Shown piece after piece: positions 47,701-60,383 of a DNA stretch of 64,000 nt. The notes under the pieces were generated by a model. The model searched no databases, was not told the origin of the DNA, and saw only the letters and a list, made by a program, of their open reading frames with translations. This stretch comes from Corynebacterium uberis. GTDB taxonomy: Bacteria > Actinomycetota > Actinomycetes > Mycobacteriales > Mycobacteriaceae. The stretch lies in assembly GCF_020616335.1 (NCBI RefSeq), contig NZ_CP085051.1, positions 1,240,001 through 1,304,000 on the forward strand, read 5' to 3'. A program made the position numbers and the translations under genes. The stretch's first letter is position 1, and every line of letters starts with the position of its first letter.

Positions 47701-50052
47701 ATGACTACCACCACTTCTTTCCCCGCAGCCACCGTTTTGGGCTATCCGCGCATCGGCGCGAACCGCGAGCTCAAGCGCGCCATCGAGGCCTTCTGGTCGG
47801 GCGGGGACAACAACCCTGCTGAGACCGCCGCCCAGCTGCGCGCGGCGCGGACCCAGCGCCTGCAAGAATTGGGCCTGGACTCCCCCGCCGCGGTCCCGGA
47901 GGACTTTAGCTACTACGACCAGGTCTTGGACATCACGCTGGCCGCCGGCGCGCTGCCGGAGCGCTTCGCACCGGAGCGGGAGGTGTTGCGCGCGGCACAG
48001 GATCCGGAGGGCGCCGAGGCACTGCGCGCGCAGTTTACTGTGGCCCGCGGCGAGGGAGACCGCCCGGCACTCGAGCTGACCAAGTGGTTCGACTCCAACT
48101 ACCACTATTTGGTTCCGGAAATCGGCCCGGGCACGGAATTTGAGTACCTGGGTTCGCCGCGCGTTGCTGGGTTGCGGGAGTTGGGTGCGGTAGCGCGCCC
48201 TGTCTTGGTCGGCCCGGTGACGTATTTGGCGCTAGCCAAGGCCGCTGACTCCGCTCCCGAGGGGTTTAACCCGCTGGAGCGCCTTGATGATCTCCTCGGC
48301 TTCTACGAGCAGCTGCTTGCCGAGCTGAAGGACGCCGGTGCCACCTGGGTGCAGTTCGACGAGCCCGCCCTGGTCACGGATCGTCACCGTACCCCCCAGG
48401 ATCGCGGCGCGCTGCTGGAGGCCGTCTCCCGCGCCTACGGTCGGCTCGCCTCGGGCACGGATCTTCAGCTTGCGGTTGCTTTGACCTACGGGCAGGCTTT
48501 CGACGCCGTGGATGTGCTCGCGCAGACCCCCGTGCAGGCGGTCATCGTTGACCTCGTGCGCGGCGCGCAACCAGACGCACAGCAATGGCGCCGATGGGGT
48601 GCGGCTTTTGCCGGACGCACCCTGGGCCTGGGCGTGGTCTCCGGGCGCAATATCTGGCGCACGGACTTCGATGCCGCGCTTGCCGTAGTGCGCACGGCGA
48701 CGGCCGAACTGGGCGAAAACGTGCAGGTCAGCATCACCACGTCCACGTCGCTGCAACACGTTCCCCATGATGTGGAGCGCGAGGTCGATCTTGATCCCCA
48801 GATTCGCAGGTGGCTGGCGTTTGCGGATCAAAAGGCCACGGAGGTGGCCACGCTTGCCGTCGGCGCGCGCGAAGGGGACGCAGCGATCGCGCAGGAACTG
48901 GAGGACAACCGAGCCGCACTGGCCTCCCGCCGCGACCACGGGGGCGTCGACAAGCCCGAGATTCGCACCGCCACCGCTGCAGTGACCGCCAAGCAGCGCA
49001 CCCGTGGGGATTATCAAGAGCGCCGCCGCGCGCAGGCAGAGGCGCTGCAGCTGCCGCTGCTTCCCACCACCACCATCGGATCCTTCCCGCAGACTGCGCA
49101 GATCCGCAACGCCCGCGCCGCCCATCGTCGCGGCGAACTGAGCGACGCCGACTACACGCAGGCCATGCGAGCGGAAATCGAGCAGGTCATCCGGCAGCAG
49201 GAGGACCTGGGCCTCGATGTGCTCGTGCACGGTGAGGCCGAGCGCAATGACATGGTGCAGTACTTCGCAGAGCTTCTCGACGGCTGCGCGACCACCACGC
49301 ACGGTTGGGTGCAATCGTACGGCTCCCGGTGCACCCGCCCCTCGATTCTGTGGGGTGACATCTCCCGGCCCGCGCCCATGACCGTCGAGTGGTCCGCCTA
49401 CGCGCAATCGCTGACCGACAAGCCCGTCAAGGGGATGCTCACCGGCCCGGTCACCATCATGGCCTGGTCCTTTGTACGCGAAGACGTCCCCGCCCAAGAG
49501 GTGGCAGATCAGCTGGGCCTGGCCCTGCGTGAAGAGGTCAAGGACCTGACCGAGGCAGGCATTTCCATCATCCAGGTTGATGAGCCGGCCATCCGCGAGC
49601 TGCTGCCCCTGCGCGAGGCCGACCGCGCCGCATACCTGGAGTGGTCCGTGGGCGCGTTCCGGCTGGCCACCTCCGGGGCGGGCCCGGAGACCTCCATCCA
49701 CACCCACCTGTGCTACTCGGACTTTGCCACCATCGTCGACGCGGTAGATAGCCTAGACGCTGACGTCACCTCCATTGAGGCCTCCCGCTCCCGGCTCAAG
49801 GTCCTGCCGGCCTTGGCCGAGCACGGCTTCGCCCGCGGGCTGGGCCCAGGCGTGTGGGACATCCACTCCGCACGCGTGCCCAGCACCGCAGAGATCCGGG
49901 AGCTTATTGAGGTTGCCGTCGGCGCCCTGGACCCCCGCCAGGTGTGGGTGAACCCCGACTGTGGCCTCAAGACCCGGCGCTGGGAGGAAACCGCCCAGAC
50001 CCTGCGCCACCTTGTCGAAGCCGCAGAGCAGGTGCGCGCGCAGCTGAGCTAA
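47701..50052 (+). CDS. metE: Cobalamin-independent methionine synthase MetE
   Basis: Transfers the methyl group of methyltetrahydrofolate triglutamate to homocysteine without vitamin B12. The protein has 783 residues, close to the family's usual 750-770. The N-terminal domain begins VLGYPRIGANRELKRAIEAF. The C-terminal catalytic domain has TTTIGSFPQT, DVLVHGEAERNDMV, and the zinc ligands in THLCYSDF and NPDCGLKTR. AGGAG precedes the ATG by seven bases. No cobalamin-dependent metH is in the window, so synthesis may rely on this enzyme under SAM control. Confidence 0.97.
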   Translation: MTTTTSFPAATVLGYPRIGANRELKRAIEAFWSGGDNNPAETAAQLRAARTQRLQELGLDSPAAVPEDFSYYDQVLDITLAAGALPERFAPEREVLRAAQDPEGAEALRAQFTVARGEGDRPALELTKWFDSNYHYLVPEIGPGTEFEYLGSPRVAGLRELGAVARPVLVGPVTYLALAKAADSAPEGFNPLERLDDLLGFYEQLLAELKDAGATWVQFDEPALVTDRHRTPQDRGALLEAVSRAYGRLASGTDLQLAVALTYGQAFDAVDVLAQTPVQAVIVDLVRGAQPDAQQWRRWGAAFAGRTLGLGVVSGRNIWRTDFDAALAVVRTATAELGENVQVSITTSTSLQHVPHDVEREVDLDPQIRRWLAFADQKATEVATLAVGAREGDAAIAQELEDNRAALASRRDHGGVDKPEIRTATAAVTAKQRTRGDYQERRRAQAEALQLPLLPTTTIGSFPQTAQIRNARAAHRRGELSDADYTQAMRAEIEQVIRQQEDLGLDVLVHGEAERNDMVQYFAELLDGCATTTHGWVQSYGSRCTRPSILWGDISRPAPMTVEWSAYAQSLTDKPVKGMLTGPVTIMAWSFVREDVPAQEVADQLGLALREEVKDLTEAGISIIQVDEPAIRELLPLREADRAAYLEWSVGAFRLATSGAGPETSIHTHLCYSDFATIVDAVDSLDADVTSIEASRSRLKVLPALAEHGFARGLGPGVWDIHSARVPSTAEIRELIEVAVGALDPRQVWVNPDCGLKTRRWEETAQTLRHLVEAAEQVRAQLS

Positions 50053-50083
50053 TTGCTGGCTCACGCCGGCAGTGGCCGGCGCT

Positions 50084-50142
50084 GCTGCCGGCTCAAGTCC
50101 GCTCAAGCCGGCTCAGGCCGGTTGAGGCTGGTTGAGGCCGGC
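50084..50142. repeat. Imperfect long hairpin of repeated CCGGCTCAAG-like units
   Basis: Between the convergent metE and ABC-F genes are several degenerate copies of CCGGCTCAAG followed by copies of CCGGTTGAGG. The two halves are near complements, so the region can fold into a long, bulged stem. It probably terminates both transcripts. There is no clear T-run. Confidence 0.5.
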
Positions 50143-50152
50143 CCAGGATTTC

Positions 50153-51784
50153 TCAGGCCAGCTCGACGATCTCCATGTACTCGTCGCTCCACAGGTCCTC
50201 GGTGCCATCCGGAAGCACGATGACCCGCTCGGGTTCCAGCGCCCGCACCGCGCCGGGATCGTGGGTGACCAGCACCACGGCCCCGGTATAGGAGGCCAGC
50301 GCCCCGAGCACCTGCTCCCGGGATACCGGATCCAGGTTGTTCGTGGGCTCGTCAAGCAGCAGCACGTTGGCCCGGGAGCTGACCAGCGTGGCCAGCGCCA
50401 GGCGCGTCTTTTCGCCACCGGACAACGTACCCGCCGGCTGATCAAGCTTCTCGCCAGAGAACATAAACGCCCCCAACAGGCCGCGCAGGTCCTGCTCGCC
50501 GGCGTCCGGGCAGGCCCGAATGGTGTTCTCCCACACGCTGGCCTGGGGGTCGATCGTGTCATGCTCCTGCGCAAAATAGCCGATCTTGAGCCCGTGCCCG
50601 CTGACGATGCCGCCCTCTCCGTCGGTGCGCTCAACCCCGGCAAGCAGCTTGAGCAGCGTGGTCTTTCCGGCGCCATTAAAGCCCAGAACAACAACGCGCG
50701 AGCCCTTATCGATGGCCAGGTCAATCCCGGCGAAGACCTCCAGCGAGCCATACATCTTGGTCAGCCCCTGGGCGAACATGGGCGTCTTGCCGCACGGGGC
50801 CGGCTCCGGGAAGGAAATGTGGGCGACCTTGTCAGCCACCCGCACCTCATCAAGGGAATCGAGCATCCGCTCCGCCCGGGCCGCCATCTGCTTGGCCGCC
50901 TTGGCCTTGGTGGCCTTCGCCCCCAGCTTGTCAGCCTGCTGGCGCAGCGCAGAGGCCTTCTTTTCCGCGTTGGCCCGCTCCCGACGCCGCCGCTGCTCAT
51001 CTTGGGCACGCGCCTTCTGGTACTTGGCAAAGCTCATGTTGTACACGTCCGCCTCGGCGCGCACGGCATCGAGGAACCACACCTTGTTGCACACCGCGTC
51101 CAGCAGCTCCACGTCGTGGGAGATCATGATCAGCCCGCCCTCGTGCTTGGACAAAAATTCCCGCAGCCAGGCAATCGAGTCCGAGTCCAGGTGGTTGGTC
51201 GGCTCGTCGAGCAGCAAGGTGGTGGCCGACTTGCCGGAGCCGGCGGTGGCGGCAAAGAGAATCTGCGCCAGTTCGACGCGGCGACGCTGTCCGCCGGACA
51301 GTGTAGACAGCTGCTGGTCCAACACCCGCTCGGGCAGGCCGAGGTTATCGCAGATCTGCGCGGCCTCACTATCTGCCTCATAGCCGCCCAGAGTGTGGTA
51401 CTGCTCCTCCAGGCGCGAGTACTTCCTAATCGCCGCATCTCGCTTGGAGCTGTCGCTGGTGGTCTCCATGATCTCCTGCTGGCGTTCCATCGACGAACGC
51501 AGCCGGTCGAGTCCACGCGCAGACAGCACGCGATCCCGCGCCGTCTGCTCGATGTTGCCTTCGCGGGAATCCTGCGGCAGGTAGCCCACCTCGCCTGAGA
51601 CCGTCACGGTGCCCCCATACGGCTTCGTCTGGCCCGCCAAGATCCGCATCGTCGTGGTCTTTCCCGCACCGTTGCGCCCGACCAGCCCGATGCGATCCCC
51701 TGGCTGGACGCGCAGGTGATCCCCCGGGGCGGTCAACAGCGTGCGGGCTCCAACGCGGACTTCAAGGTCATGGGTGACAATCAC
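50153..51784 (-). CDS. ABC-F family ATPase
   Basis: Soluble protein with two ABC domains and no membrane part, 543 residues from a GTG at 51784. Domain one: Walker A GRNGAGKTTTM, signature LSGGQRRRVELA, Walker B LLLDEPTNHLD. A charged linker (about residues 255-310) joins it to domain two: Walker A GFNGAGKTTLL, signature LSGGEKTRLALA, Walker B LLLDEPTNNLD. ABC-F proteins act on the ribosome as translation factors or as antibiotic-protection proteins; which applies here is not clear, though a housekeeping role is more likely in core context. Confidence 0.93.
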   Translation of the reverse strand: MIVTHDLEVRVGARTLLTAPGDHLRVQPGDRIGLVGRNGAGKTTTMRILAGQTKPYGGTVTVSGEVGYLPQDSREGNIEQTARDRVLSARGLDRLRSSMERQQEIMETTSDSSKRDAAIRKYSRLEEQYHTLGGYEADSEAAQICDNLGLPERVLDQQLSTLSGGQRRRVELAQILFAATAGSGKSATTLLLDEPTNHLDSDSIAWLREFLSKHEGGLIMISHDVELLDAVCNKVWFLDAVRAEADVYNMSFAKYQKARAQDEQRRRRERANAEKKASALRQQADKLGAKATKAKAAKQMAARAERMLDSLDEVRVADKVAHISFPEPAPCGKTPMFAQGLTKMYGSLEVFAGIDLAIDKGSRVVVLGFNGAGKTTLLKLLAGVERTDGEGGIVSGHGLKIGYFAQEHDTIDPQASVWENTIRACPDAGEQDLRGLLGAFMFSGEKLDQPAGTLSGGEKTRLALATLVSSRANVLLLDEPTNNLDPVSREQVLGALASYTGAVVLVTHDPGAVRALEPERVIVLPDGTEDLWSDEYMEIVELA

Positions 51785-51818
51785 AACGGGCTAGTGTATC
51801 AACGCCCGTCCCCACCGC

Positions 51819-52721
51819 TTAAGCGGTGCTCAACGCGGCACGCATCAGGGACGCCTGCGCGCCCCGGGGCGGGGAGCCACGCCGCCAGACCAGCCGAATC
51901 GGACGGCTCAGGTCCACTCCGTCCACCGGCACCCCGACCAAGCCCGCGGCCGCAACCAGGCGGGCCGGCAGGATTGCGGGCACGCCCAGTTCGCGCACGC
52001 AGGCCGCCACCCCCTGTTGCGAGGCCACCTCCGCGACCGGGGTGGCCAGCCTGCCCAGTGCCGCTTCCGCCACAGTGCGGGTTCCCGATCCTGCCTCCCG
52101 CATGATGAGCGGGGTGCGGCGCAGGGTCGCGGCGTCGATACGCGGCTCGTGCGCCCAGTGATGGTGCGGCGGGACCGCAACGCACAACTCATCGGTGGCT
52201 ACCACCCGATCATCCAGGCGATGGCGCGCGGCTGCCACGATCTCCCGGGACTCGATGACCCCCAGGCCCACGTCTCCCGCCGCCACTGCCAGCGCAATCT
52301 CGGTGGAGTTTCCGGCGCGTACCCGAAAGTGCATGTGGGGATGATGCTGGTGCAGCGCGGCAACCCACTGGGGAACATAGGCGGCCACCGCCGTAAAGGA
52401 CGCGCTCACGGTCACGGTCTGCCTGCCCGGATGGCGCAGCTCCTGGGCATCTTGCTCCAAGCGCTGCGCCGCAGCCAGCACATCCCGGGCACCGGCGAGC
52501 AGCGCCGTGCCAGCCACGGTCGGCTGCGCGCCCCGGGAGGTGCGAGCAAACAAGGCGACACCAAGGTTGGCCTCCGCCTCCTTCACCCGCGCCGAGACGG
52601 CCTGCTGCGATAGCCCCAATTCGGCAGCCGCCGCCCCAAAGGAACCCCCATCAGCCACCCCCACAATCGTCTGTAGGGTCTTTAGGTCTGGCACTCGCTG
52701 ATTATGCACATCCACCAGCAT
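51819..52721 (-). CDS. LysR-type transcriptional regulator
   Basis: LysR-family regulator of 300 residues from the ATG at 52721 (MLVDVHNQRVPDLKTLQT). The N-terminal winged helix-turn-helix is ADGGSFGAAAAELGLSQQAV with SARVKEAEANLGVALFARTS; the rest is a periplasmic-binding-like effector domain. It is divergent from the TDT exporter gene, with the classical arrangement of a LysR protein controlling its neighbour. The longer frame to 52817 would run through the shared promoter region. Confidence 0.92.
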   Translation of the reverse strand: MLVDVHNQRVPDLKTLQTIVGVADGGSFGAAAAELGLSQQAVSARVKEAEANLGVALFARTSRGAQPTVAGTALLAGARDVLAAAQRLEQDAQELRHPGRQTVTVSASFTAVAAYVPQWVAALHQHHPHMHFRVRAGNSTEIALAVAAGDVGLGVIESREIVAAARHRLDDRVVATDELCVAVPPHHHWAHEPRIDAATLRRTPLIMREAGSGTRTVAEAALGRLATPVAEVASQQGVAACVRELGVPAILPARLVAAAGLVGVPVDGVDLSRPIRLVWRRGSPPRGAQASLMRAALSTA

Positions 52722-52734
52722 AGACGCGAGGCAG

Positions 52735-52753
52735 CCACAAATATTTTTTGTGG
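52735..52753. promoter_or_regulatory. Perfect inverted repeat in the LysR/TDT intergenic region
   Basis: CCACAAATATTTTTTGTGG has 7-bp arms (CCACAAA and TTTGTGG) around a 5-base centre, and holds the T-N11-A pattern typical of LysR recognition boxes. It lies 14 bases from the LysR start codon and 58 bases from the exporter start, a good position for autoregulation and activation. Confidence 0.65.
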
Positions 52754-52810
52754 GGTCATCGGCATTCTGGGCATCGACACCCACGCCGAGTTCTGCCACC
52801 CTGAGCACCC

Positions 52811-53800
52811 ATGACACGATCTAAGGCCCCCACCCTCTTGCCCCAGCCAGCGGGACCACCCTGGTGGGGCAGCGTCATGGGAACAGCCATCCTGGCTAAC
52901 CTCGCCTCCCTGCACGGCTACTCCGTCCCCGCCTGGCTCATCCTTGCCATCGCCTGGATCCTGCTCATCGCCCAATCCGTCGGGTTCGCCCGCCGCGTCC
53001 ACCACGACCGCACCGTCCTCACCGACGCCCTGACCATCCCCGGTGAGGCCACCGGCTGGGGCATGGTCTCCATGGGCATCCTCGCCGTCGGGGCCGCCAC
53101 CGCCCAGATCATCCCCGATACCTGGGGCATCGACGCCGTTCTATGGACCATTGGCACCATCCTGGGCATCGCCATCACCCCCTGGTTCTGCGCCAAGATC
53201 CTCACCCACCGCGCCGGGCAACCCGTCTTCGCCTGGGGATTGCCCGTGGTGGCGCCCATGGTCTCCGCCACCGGCGGGGCGAACCTGTCCGGCCACGTCC
53301 CCCCGGCGTTCGAATTGCCCACCCTCGTCGTGGCCACTGGCTGCTTTGCGCTCACCCTGACCTGCGCGCTCCCGATATTCGCCTACGTCTACGCCCACGG
53401 CTGGCCGCCCATCAACGCCAGCGTCTCCGCCTTCATCCCCCTCGGCGTGGTGGGCCAGTCCACCGCTGCCGCTCACGCCCTGTCCCAGCACTGGGAGCGT
53501 CACGGCTGGCACTGGACCGATGCGGCGGACCATTACGGCATCATCATGGCGTGCATAGGCGTCTGCGCCGTGCCCTGGGCCTACGCCAGCCTCATCCGCG
53601 GCCTGCGCAACCACATGGCGTTTACGCCTGGTTGGTGGGCCTCCACCTTCCCCATCGGCACGTGCTGCTTGGGGTCCTGGGCGCAGGGCTGGACCGGCGT
53701 CAGCCAGGTCTTTCTCATCCTGCTTGCCATCAATTGGCTGTGGGCCGGCTCCGGCAGCGTGCTGGCGTGCGTGCGGCACCACCAGCACAGCCACGCATAG
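52811..53800 (+). CDS. TDT-family (TehA/SLAC1-like) exporter
   Basis: Integral membrane protein of the tellurite-resistance/dicarboxylate transporter family, 329 residues, about ten hydrophobic helices. It begins MTRSKAPTLLPQPAGPPWWG. Family members carry anions such as sulphite, malate or small organic acids outwards. The segment VAPMVSATGGANLSGHVPP and the helix IAITPWFCAKILTHRAGQPV are family-like. The divergent LysR gene is probably its regulator. The substrate is not known; sulphite or a dicarboxylate are both possible. Confidence 0.88.
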   Translation: MTRSKAPTLLPQPAGPPWWGSVMGTAILANLASLHGYSVPAWLILAIAWILLIAQSVGFARRVHHDRTVLTDALTIPGEATGWGMVSMGILAVGAATAQIIPDTWGIDAVLWTIGTILGIAITPWFCAKILTHRAGQPVFAWGLPVVAPMVSATGGANLSGHVPPAFELPTLVVATGCFALTLTCALPIFAYVYAHGWPPINASVSAFIPLGVVGQSTAAAHALSQHWERHGWHWTDAADHYGIIMACIGVCAVPWAYASLIRGLRNHMAFTPGWWASTFPIGTCCLGSWAQGWTGVSQVFLILLAINWLWAGSGSVLACVRHHQHSHA

Positions 53801-53841
53801 CCGGCTGCGCTGGCACCACAGCCCCCCCGAGGGGCTAGACC

Positions 53842-54271
53842 TTAAACCGCAAAGCCGAGGGCGCGCAGCTGCTCGCGGCCTTCCTCGGTGATCATGTGCG
53901 GACCCCACGGCGGCATCCACACCCAGTTGATCTGCACATCATCCGCGGCACTGTTGCCGATCACCGCAGCGTGCGTCTGGTCCTCCAACATGTCCGTCAG
54001 CGGACAGGCCGGAGACGTCAAGGTCATGTTCACCATCGCCTTGCGTACGCCCTCCTGGGAATGATCCATCCAGATGTCATAGACCAAACCCAAATCCACA
54101 ACGTTGATGCCCAGCTCTGGGTCGATCACATCGTGGAGGTACTCTTCCACCGCCGCGGCGTCCTTGATGTCCTGTTCTGTCTGCTCAGGACGCTGGGCGG
54201 GATCCTGCGGATCAAAACCAGAATCAATCACGTAGCCGTCCGCATCGCTTGTCGACGCTCCGTTCACAGGC

Positions 54272-54279
<8 letters not shown>
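53842..54279 (-). CDS. sufT: SufT-type DUF59/MIP18 iron-sulphur assembly factor
   Basis: Helper in Fe-S cluster maturation, last gene of the suf operon. From the ATG at 54279 it has 145 residues: a disordered acidic N-terminus and the DUF59 core VIDPELGINVVDLGLVYDIW then MVNMTLTSPACPLTDMLED with the conserved cysteine. The first ATG at 54282 is one codon earlier and equally possible. It overlaps the sufU end by a few bases, so it is coupled to it. PaaD-like and SufT-like proteins are of this family. Confidence 0.93.
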
Positions 54280-56813
<2,534 letters not shown>

Positions 56814-56864
56814 TATGACTTCCTTTTCTCCTCGAACAACGGCAGCGCCTGAACCCGGGTGGGG

Positions 56865-58046
56865 TTAGACCACCACGTTTTCCAGTTCCTTTTCCACTCG
56901 GCGCTCCAATTCCTCGCGTACAGACTGCACCGGAATCTGGCGAATCACCTCGGTGAAGAACCCGTGAACAATGAGCCTGCGGGCCTCTGCTTCCGGGATG
57001 CCCCGGCTCATCAGATAGAACACATGCATGTCATCGAAACGTCCCACCGTCGCGGCGTGACCCGCGCCCGGGATATCCCCGGTCTCAATTTCCAGGTTGG
57101 GAATCGCGTCCGCGCGGGCACCCTGGCTGAGCACCAGGTTGCGGTTGGCTTCATAGGTGTTGGTGTTGGTGGCGGCGGCCCGAATGAGCACATCGCCCAC
57201 CCAGCAGGTCCGCGCTTCCGTGCGGGTATCCGGGTTGCCTTGCAGCGCACCCTTGTACAGCACGTTCGAGGTGCAGTTGGGTTCGGAGTGGTCCACCAGG
57301 AGCCGGTTTTCAAAGTACTGCCCGTCATCCGCGAAGTAGACGCCCAGAAGCTCTACTTCCCCGCCTTGTGCCTCAAAACGCACGCGCGGCACGATGCGGA
57401 CGACCTCGCCGCCGAAGGTAGCCACGCTGTGGTGGAGCCGGGCATCGCGGCCCACCACGGCCTGGTGCTGGGACAGATGCACGGAGTCATTTTCCCAATC
57501 CGCGTCCACGACCACGGTCAGCCGGGCGCCGTCTCCGATGCGGAAGTGAATGTTGTCGGCGTGGGTGGCATGCCCCTGGTAGGACAGCACGACCGTGGCC
57601 TCAGCATGCGGCTCCACGGCGATGACCACGCCGGCAAAGGTCGGAGCCTCAATGCCGTGGCCCGTGGTGGTGACGTAGATGGCATCGTCAATCTTCGTGT
57701 CCTTGGCCACCGTGACCAAGGTGACATCCGTCATGGACGTCCACGCCTGGGCCGCCACCCTATCGGCGGGGGCACCCGCGTAGGTCGCGCGCGCATCGTC
57801 CTTGGCGATTCTTTCTACGCTCACCCCGGACTCTGGGCTCACCTCCTTGCCGCCCACGGTCACGGTGATGTCCGGATCGGTGGGCTGGGCGAAGGAGCCA
57901 TTGTGCAGGCCGCGCAGCGCACGCAGGGAGACAAAACGCCAGATCTCATCGCGTCCCTTGGGGACGTCAAAGTCCTCCACATTAAAGGACGTGAAGACAT
58001 CGCCCTTGGTGTTATGGGGAGTTGCGTTTTTGACCATTTCAGCCAC
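56865..58046 (-). CDS. sufD: SufD, Fe-S scaffold subunit
   Basis: Beta-helix partner of SufB in the SufBCD complex, also involved in iron acquisition. The protein has 393 residues from the GTG at 58046, immediately after the sufB stop codon; ATG at 58037 is another choice. Features are the core beta-helix repeats from about residue 115 (TTTGHGIEAPTFAGVVIAVE), and the C-terminal FYLMSRGIPEAEARRLIVHG, a segment shared by SufB and SufD. Confidence 0.96.
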   Translation of the reverse strand: MAEMVKNATPHNTKGDVFTSFNVEDFDVPKGRDEIWRFVSLRALRGLHNGSFAQPTDPDITVTVGGKEVSPESGVSVERIAKDDARATYAGAPADRVAAQAWTSMTDVTLVTVAKDTKIDDAIYVTTTGHGIEAPTFAGVVIAVEPHAEATVVLSYQGHATHADNIHFRIGDGARLTVVVDADWENDSVHLSQHQAVVGRDARLHHSVATFGGEVVRIVPRVRFEAQGGEVELLGVYFADDGQYFENRLLVDHSEPNCTSNVLYKGALQGNPDTRTEARTCWVGDVLIRAAATNTNTYEANRNLVLSQGARADAIPNLEIETGDIPGAGHAATVGRFDDMHVFYLMSRGIPEAEARRLIVHGFFTEVIRQIPVQSVREELERRVEKELENVVV

Positions 58047-59492
58047 TTAGCCCACCGATCCTTCCATCTGCAGTTCAATCAGGCGATTGAGTTCTAGCGC
58101 ATACTCCATGGGCAGCTCCTTGGCAATGGGCTCAACGAACCCACGCACGATCATGCCCATGGCTTCTTCTTCCGTCAGCCCGCGGCTCATCAGGTAGAAC
58201 AACTGGTCAACGGACACCTGGGAGACCGTGGCCTCGTGCCCCAGCGTCACGTGATCATTACGGATGTCGTTGTACGGGTAGGTATCGGTCCGCGAGATGT
58301 TGTCCACCAAGAGCGCGTCGCACTCCACGTTGGCGGTCGAGTGATGAGCGTTTTGGTGAATCTCAATCAGGCCCCGGTACGCCGAGCGGCCACCGTTGCG
58401 GGAGACGGACTTAGACACCACGTTGGAGGACGTATACGGCGCCATGTGCACCATCTTCGCCCCGGTGTCCTGGAACTGGCCCTCGCCAGAGAACTGTGCG
58501 GACAGCACCTCGCCCTTCGCGTGCGGGCCGGTCATCCACACCGCCGGGTATTTCATGTTCGTCTTGGAGCCGATGTTGCCGTCCACCCACTCCATGGTCG
58601 CGCCCTCTTCGGCGCGAGCACGCTGGGTGACCAGGTTATAAACGTTGTTAGACCAGTTCTGAATGGTTGTGTAGCGGCACCGTGCGCCCTTTTTCACGAT
58701 GATCTCCACCACGGCGGCGTGCAGCGAATCGGACTTATAAATCGGCGCGGTGCAGCCCTCGACGTAGTGCACGTAGGCGTCCTCATCGACGATGATGAGC
58801 GTGCGCTCGAACTGCCCCATGTTTTCCGTGTTGATGCGGAAATACGCTTGCAGCGGGATATCCACGTGCACACCCTTGGGCACGTAGATGAAGGAGCCGC
58901 CAGACCATACGGCGGAGTTGAGGGCGGAGAACTTGTTGTCCCCAGCCGGGACGACCGTGCCAAAGTGCTCACGGAACAGCTCCGGGTATTCGCGCACGGC
59001 GGTATCGGTGTCGACGAAGATGACGCCTTTTTCCTGGAGGTCTTCCCTAATCTGGTGGTAGACCACCTCAGACTCGTACTGCGCCGCAACGCCGGCGACG
59101 AGGCGCTGCTTTTCCGCCTCCGGGATGCCCAGCTTGTCATAGGTGGCCTTGATGTCTGCCGGCAGATCATCCCAGGACTGGGCCATGGCCTCGGTGGACT
59201 TGACGTAGTACTTGATCTGATCAAAGTCGATGCCGGATAGATCCGGGCCCCACGTAGGAATCGGCTTCTTTTCAAAGATGTTGTAGGCCTTCAGGCGCTG
59301 TTCAAGCATCCATTCCGGTTCCTTTTTTTGCATGGAGATGTCGCGCACGACTGCCTCGTTGAGGCCGCGGCGCGCCGCCGCGCCGGCGACGTCGGAGTCG
59401 TGCCAGCCATACTCATAGGCGCCCATGGACTCGATGATCTCATCATCATTCATCGGCTTAGTTACGCCCGGGTTCTGCGACGCCTGGGTCAT
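58047..59492 (-). CDS. sufB: SufB, Fe-S scaffold subunit
   Basis: Main cluster-assembly subunit of SufBCD. The protein has 481 residues, the family length. It includes the N-terminal region [20 protein letters not shown], the [20 protein letters not shown] block, [20 protein letters not shown] with a conserved cysteine that receives sulphur, and the end [20 protein letters not shown]. The ATGA overlap with sufR shows that regulator and scaffold are translated together. Confidence 0.97.
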   Translation of the reverse strand: MTQASQNPGVTKPMNDDEIIESMGAYEYGWHDSDVAGAAARRGLNEAVVRDISMQKKEPEWMLEQRLKAYNIFEKKPIPTWGPDLSGIDFDQIKYYVKSTEAMAQSWDDLPADIKATYDKLGIPEAEKQRLVAGVAAQYESEVVYHQIREDLQEKGVIFVDTDTAVREYPELFREHFGTVVPAGDNKFSALNSAVWSGGSFIYVPKGVHVDIPLQAYFRINTENMGQFERTLIIVDEDAYVHYVEGCTAPIYKSDSLHAAVVEIIVKKGARCRYTTIQNWSNNVYNLVTQRARAEEGATMEWVDGNIGSKTNMKYPAVWMTGPHAKGEVLSAQFSGEGQFQDTGAKMVHMAPYTSSNVVSKSVSRNGGRSAYRGLIEIHQNAHHSTANVECDALLVDNISRTDTYPYNDIRNDHVTLGHEATVSQVSVDQLFYLMSRGLTEEEAMGMIVRGFVEPIAKELPMEYALELNRLIELQMEGSVG

Positions 59493-60223
59493 GAACCGCT
59501 CCTTTCATCGGGGGCTGCGGGTTTGGGTTGCAGTGGGATATTGGTGGTGCACACTACGTTTCCGTTGGCTATGGAAGCTAAGGGCTGGACGTGCAGGCCC
59601 GTGAGTTGGGCGATCATGTCATGCTCGGCTTCGCACAGTTCCGGGAACTCGGCTGCGACCTGGGAAATGGGACAGTGATGCTGGCAGATCTGGACGCCAC
59701 CGCCGGCGCTGCGCACGGTGGCGGCGTAGCCGTTGTCATCGAAGGCTTGGGCGAGATCGCTAGCGATGTCTTCGACTGTGCGCTCCGAGGAGCCCACGGG
59801 TTCCACATCCGCGAGAATAGCGTGAATGCGTGCCCGCGCTAACGCACGTACCGCCTCCGAGCCGCCCTGTTCGCGGAGCGCGTTCAGTGCCAGCTGGGCA
59901 AGGTTGTGATAGTCATGCCCGAATAGTTCACGGCCACGGTCGGTGAGCTGAAAATACTTCGCTGGCCTACCGCGCGGTGCCGCGGCCTTGCCGGGGAGGC
60001 GTCGGCGAACGGTGCACGCCATGCCCTCCGATTCCAGCACGTCAAGGTGTCGGCGCACGCCTGCGGCCGATAGGCCTAGGCGGTCGGCGACCTCGCCGGC
60101 GGTGACGGGGGCGTGTTTGAGAAGGGTCAGCATGATGGTGTGCCGAGTATCGCCTTCGGCGGGATCGCGTCGGGTTGTGGGCTCTGAAGTTTCCTTACCC
60201 TCTAAGCGACGCTCACGGCTCAT
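59489..60223 (-). CDS. sufR: SufR, Fe-S-sensing repressor of the suf operon
   Basis: DeoR/ArsR-like winged-helix repressor that binds an Fe-S cluster and represses the operon when clusters are plentiful. The protein has 244 residues. The helix-turn-helix is [20 protein letters not shown] then [11 protein letters not shown]. The cluster cysteines are in [23 protein letters not shown] and GNVVCTTN. It is the first gene of the operon and probably regulates itself. Ribosome binding site AAAGGAG lies about ten bases before the ATG. Confidence 0.95.
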   Translation of the reverse strand: MSRERRLEGKETSEPTTRRDPAEGDTRHTIMLTLLKHAPVTAGEVADRLGLSAAGVRRHLDVLESEGMACTVRRRLPGKAAAPRGRPAKYFQLTDRGRELFGHDYHNLAQLALNALREQGGSEAVRALARARIHAILADVEPVGSSERTVEDIASDLAQAFDDNGYAATVRSAGGGVQICQHHCPISQVAAEFPELCEAEHDMIAQLTGLHVQPLASIANGNVVCTTNIPLQPKPAAPDERSGS

Positions 60224-60383
60224 CTGCTGCCATCTCCTTTCTCCTAGCTTGTGCGTTGAGAAATCTCAGGGTCTTAAACAACGGGCCTATCGGCCACGGC
60301 CGTGCGCACCCGTCCGGTATGCTGTGTTTTCGACCACAGCGTGGGGGTGTCCTGCAGGCGCGGGCGGATTGGGGCCCGTCTTT

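Noticed and set aside
48232..49707. Open frame of 491 codons opposite metE
   Set aside because: Same reasoning: antisense shadow of a conserved gene.
50132..51598. Open frame of 488 codons opposite the ABC-F gene
   Set aside because: Antisense shadow with no recognisable domain.
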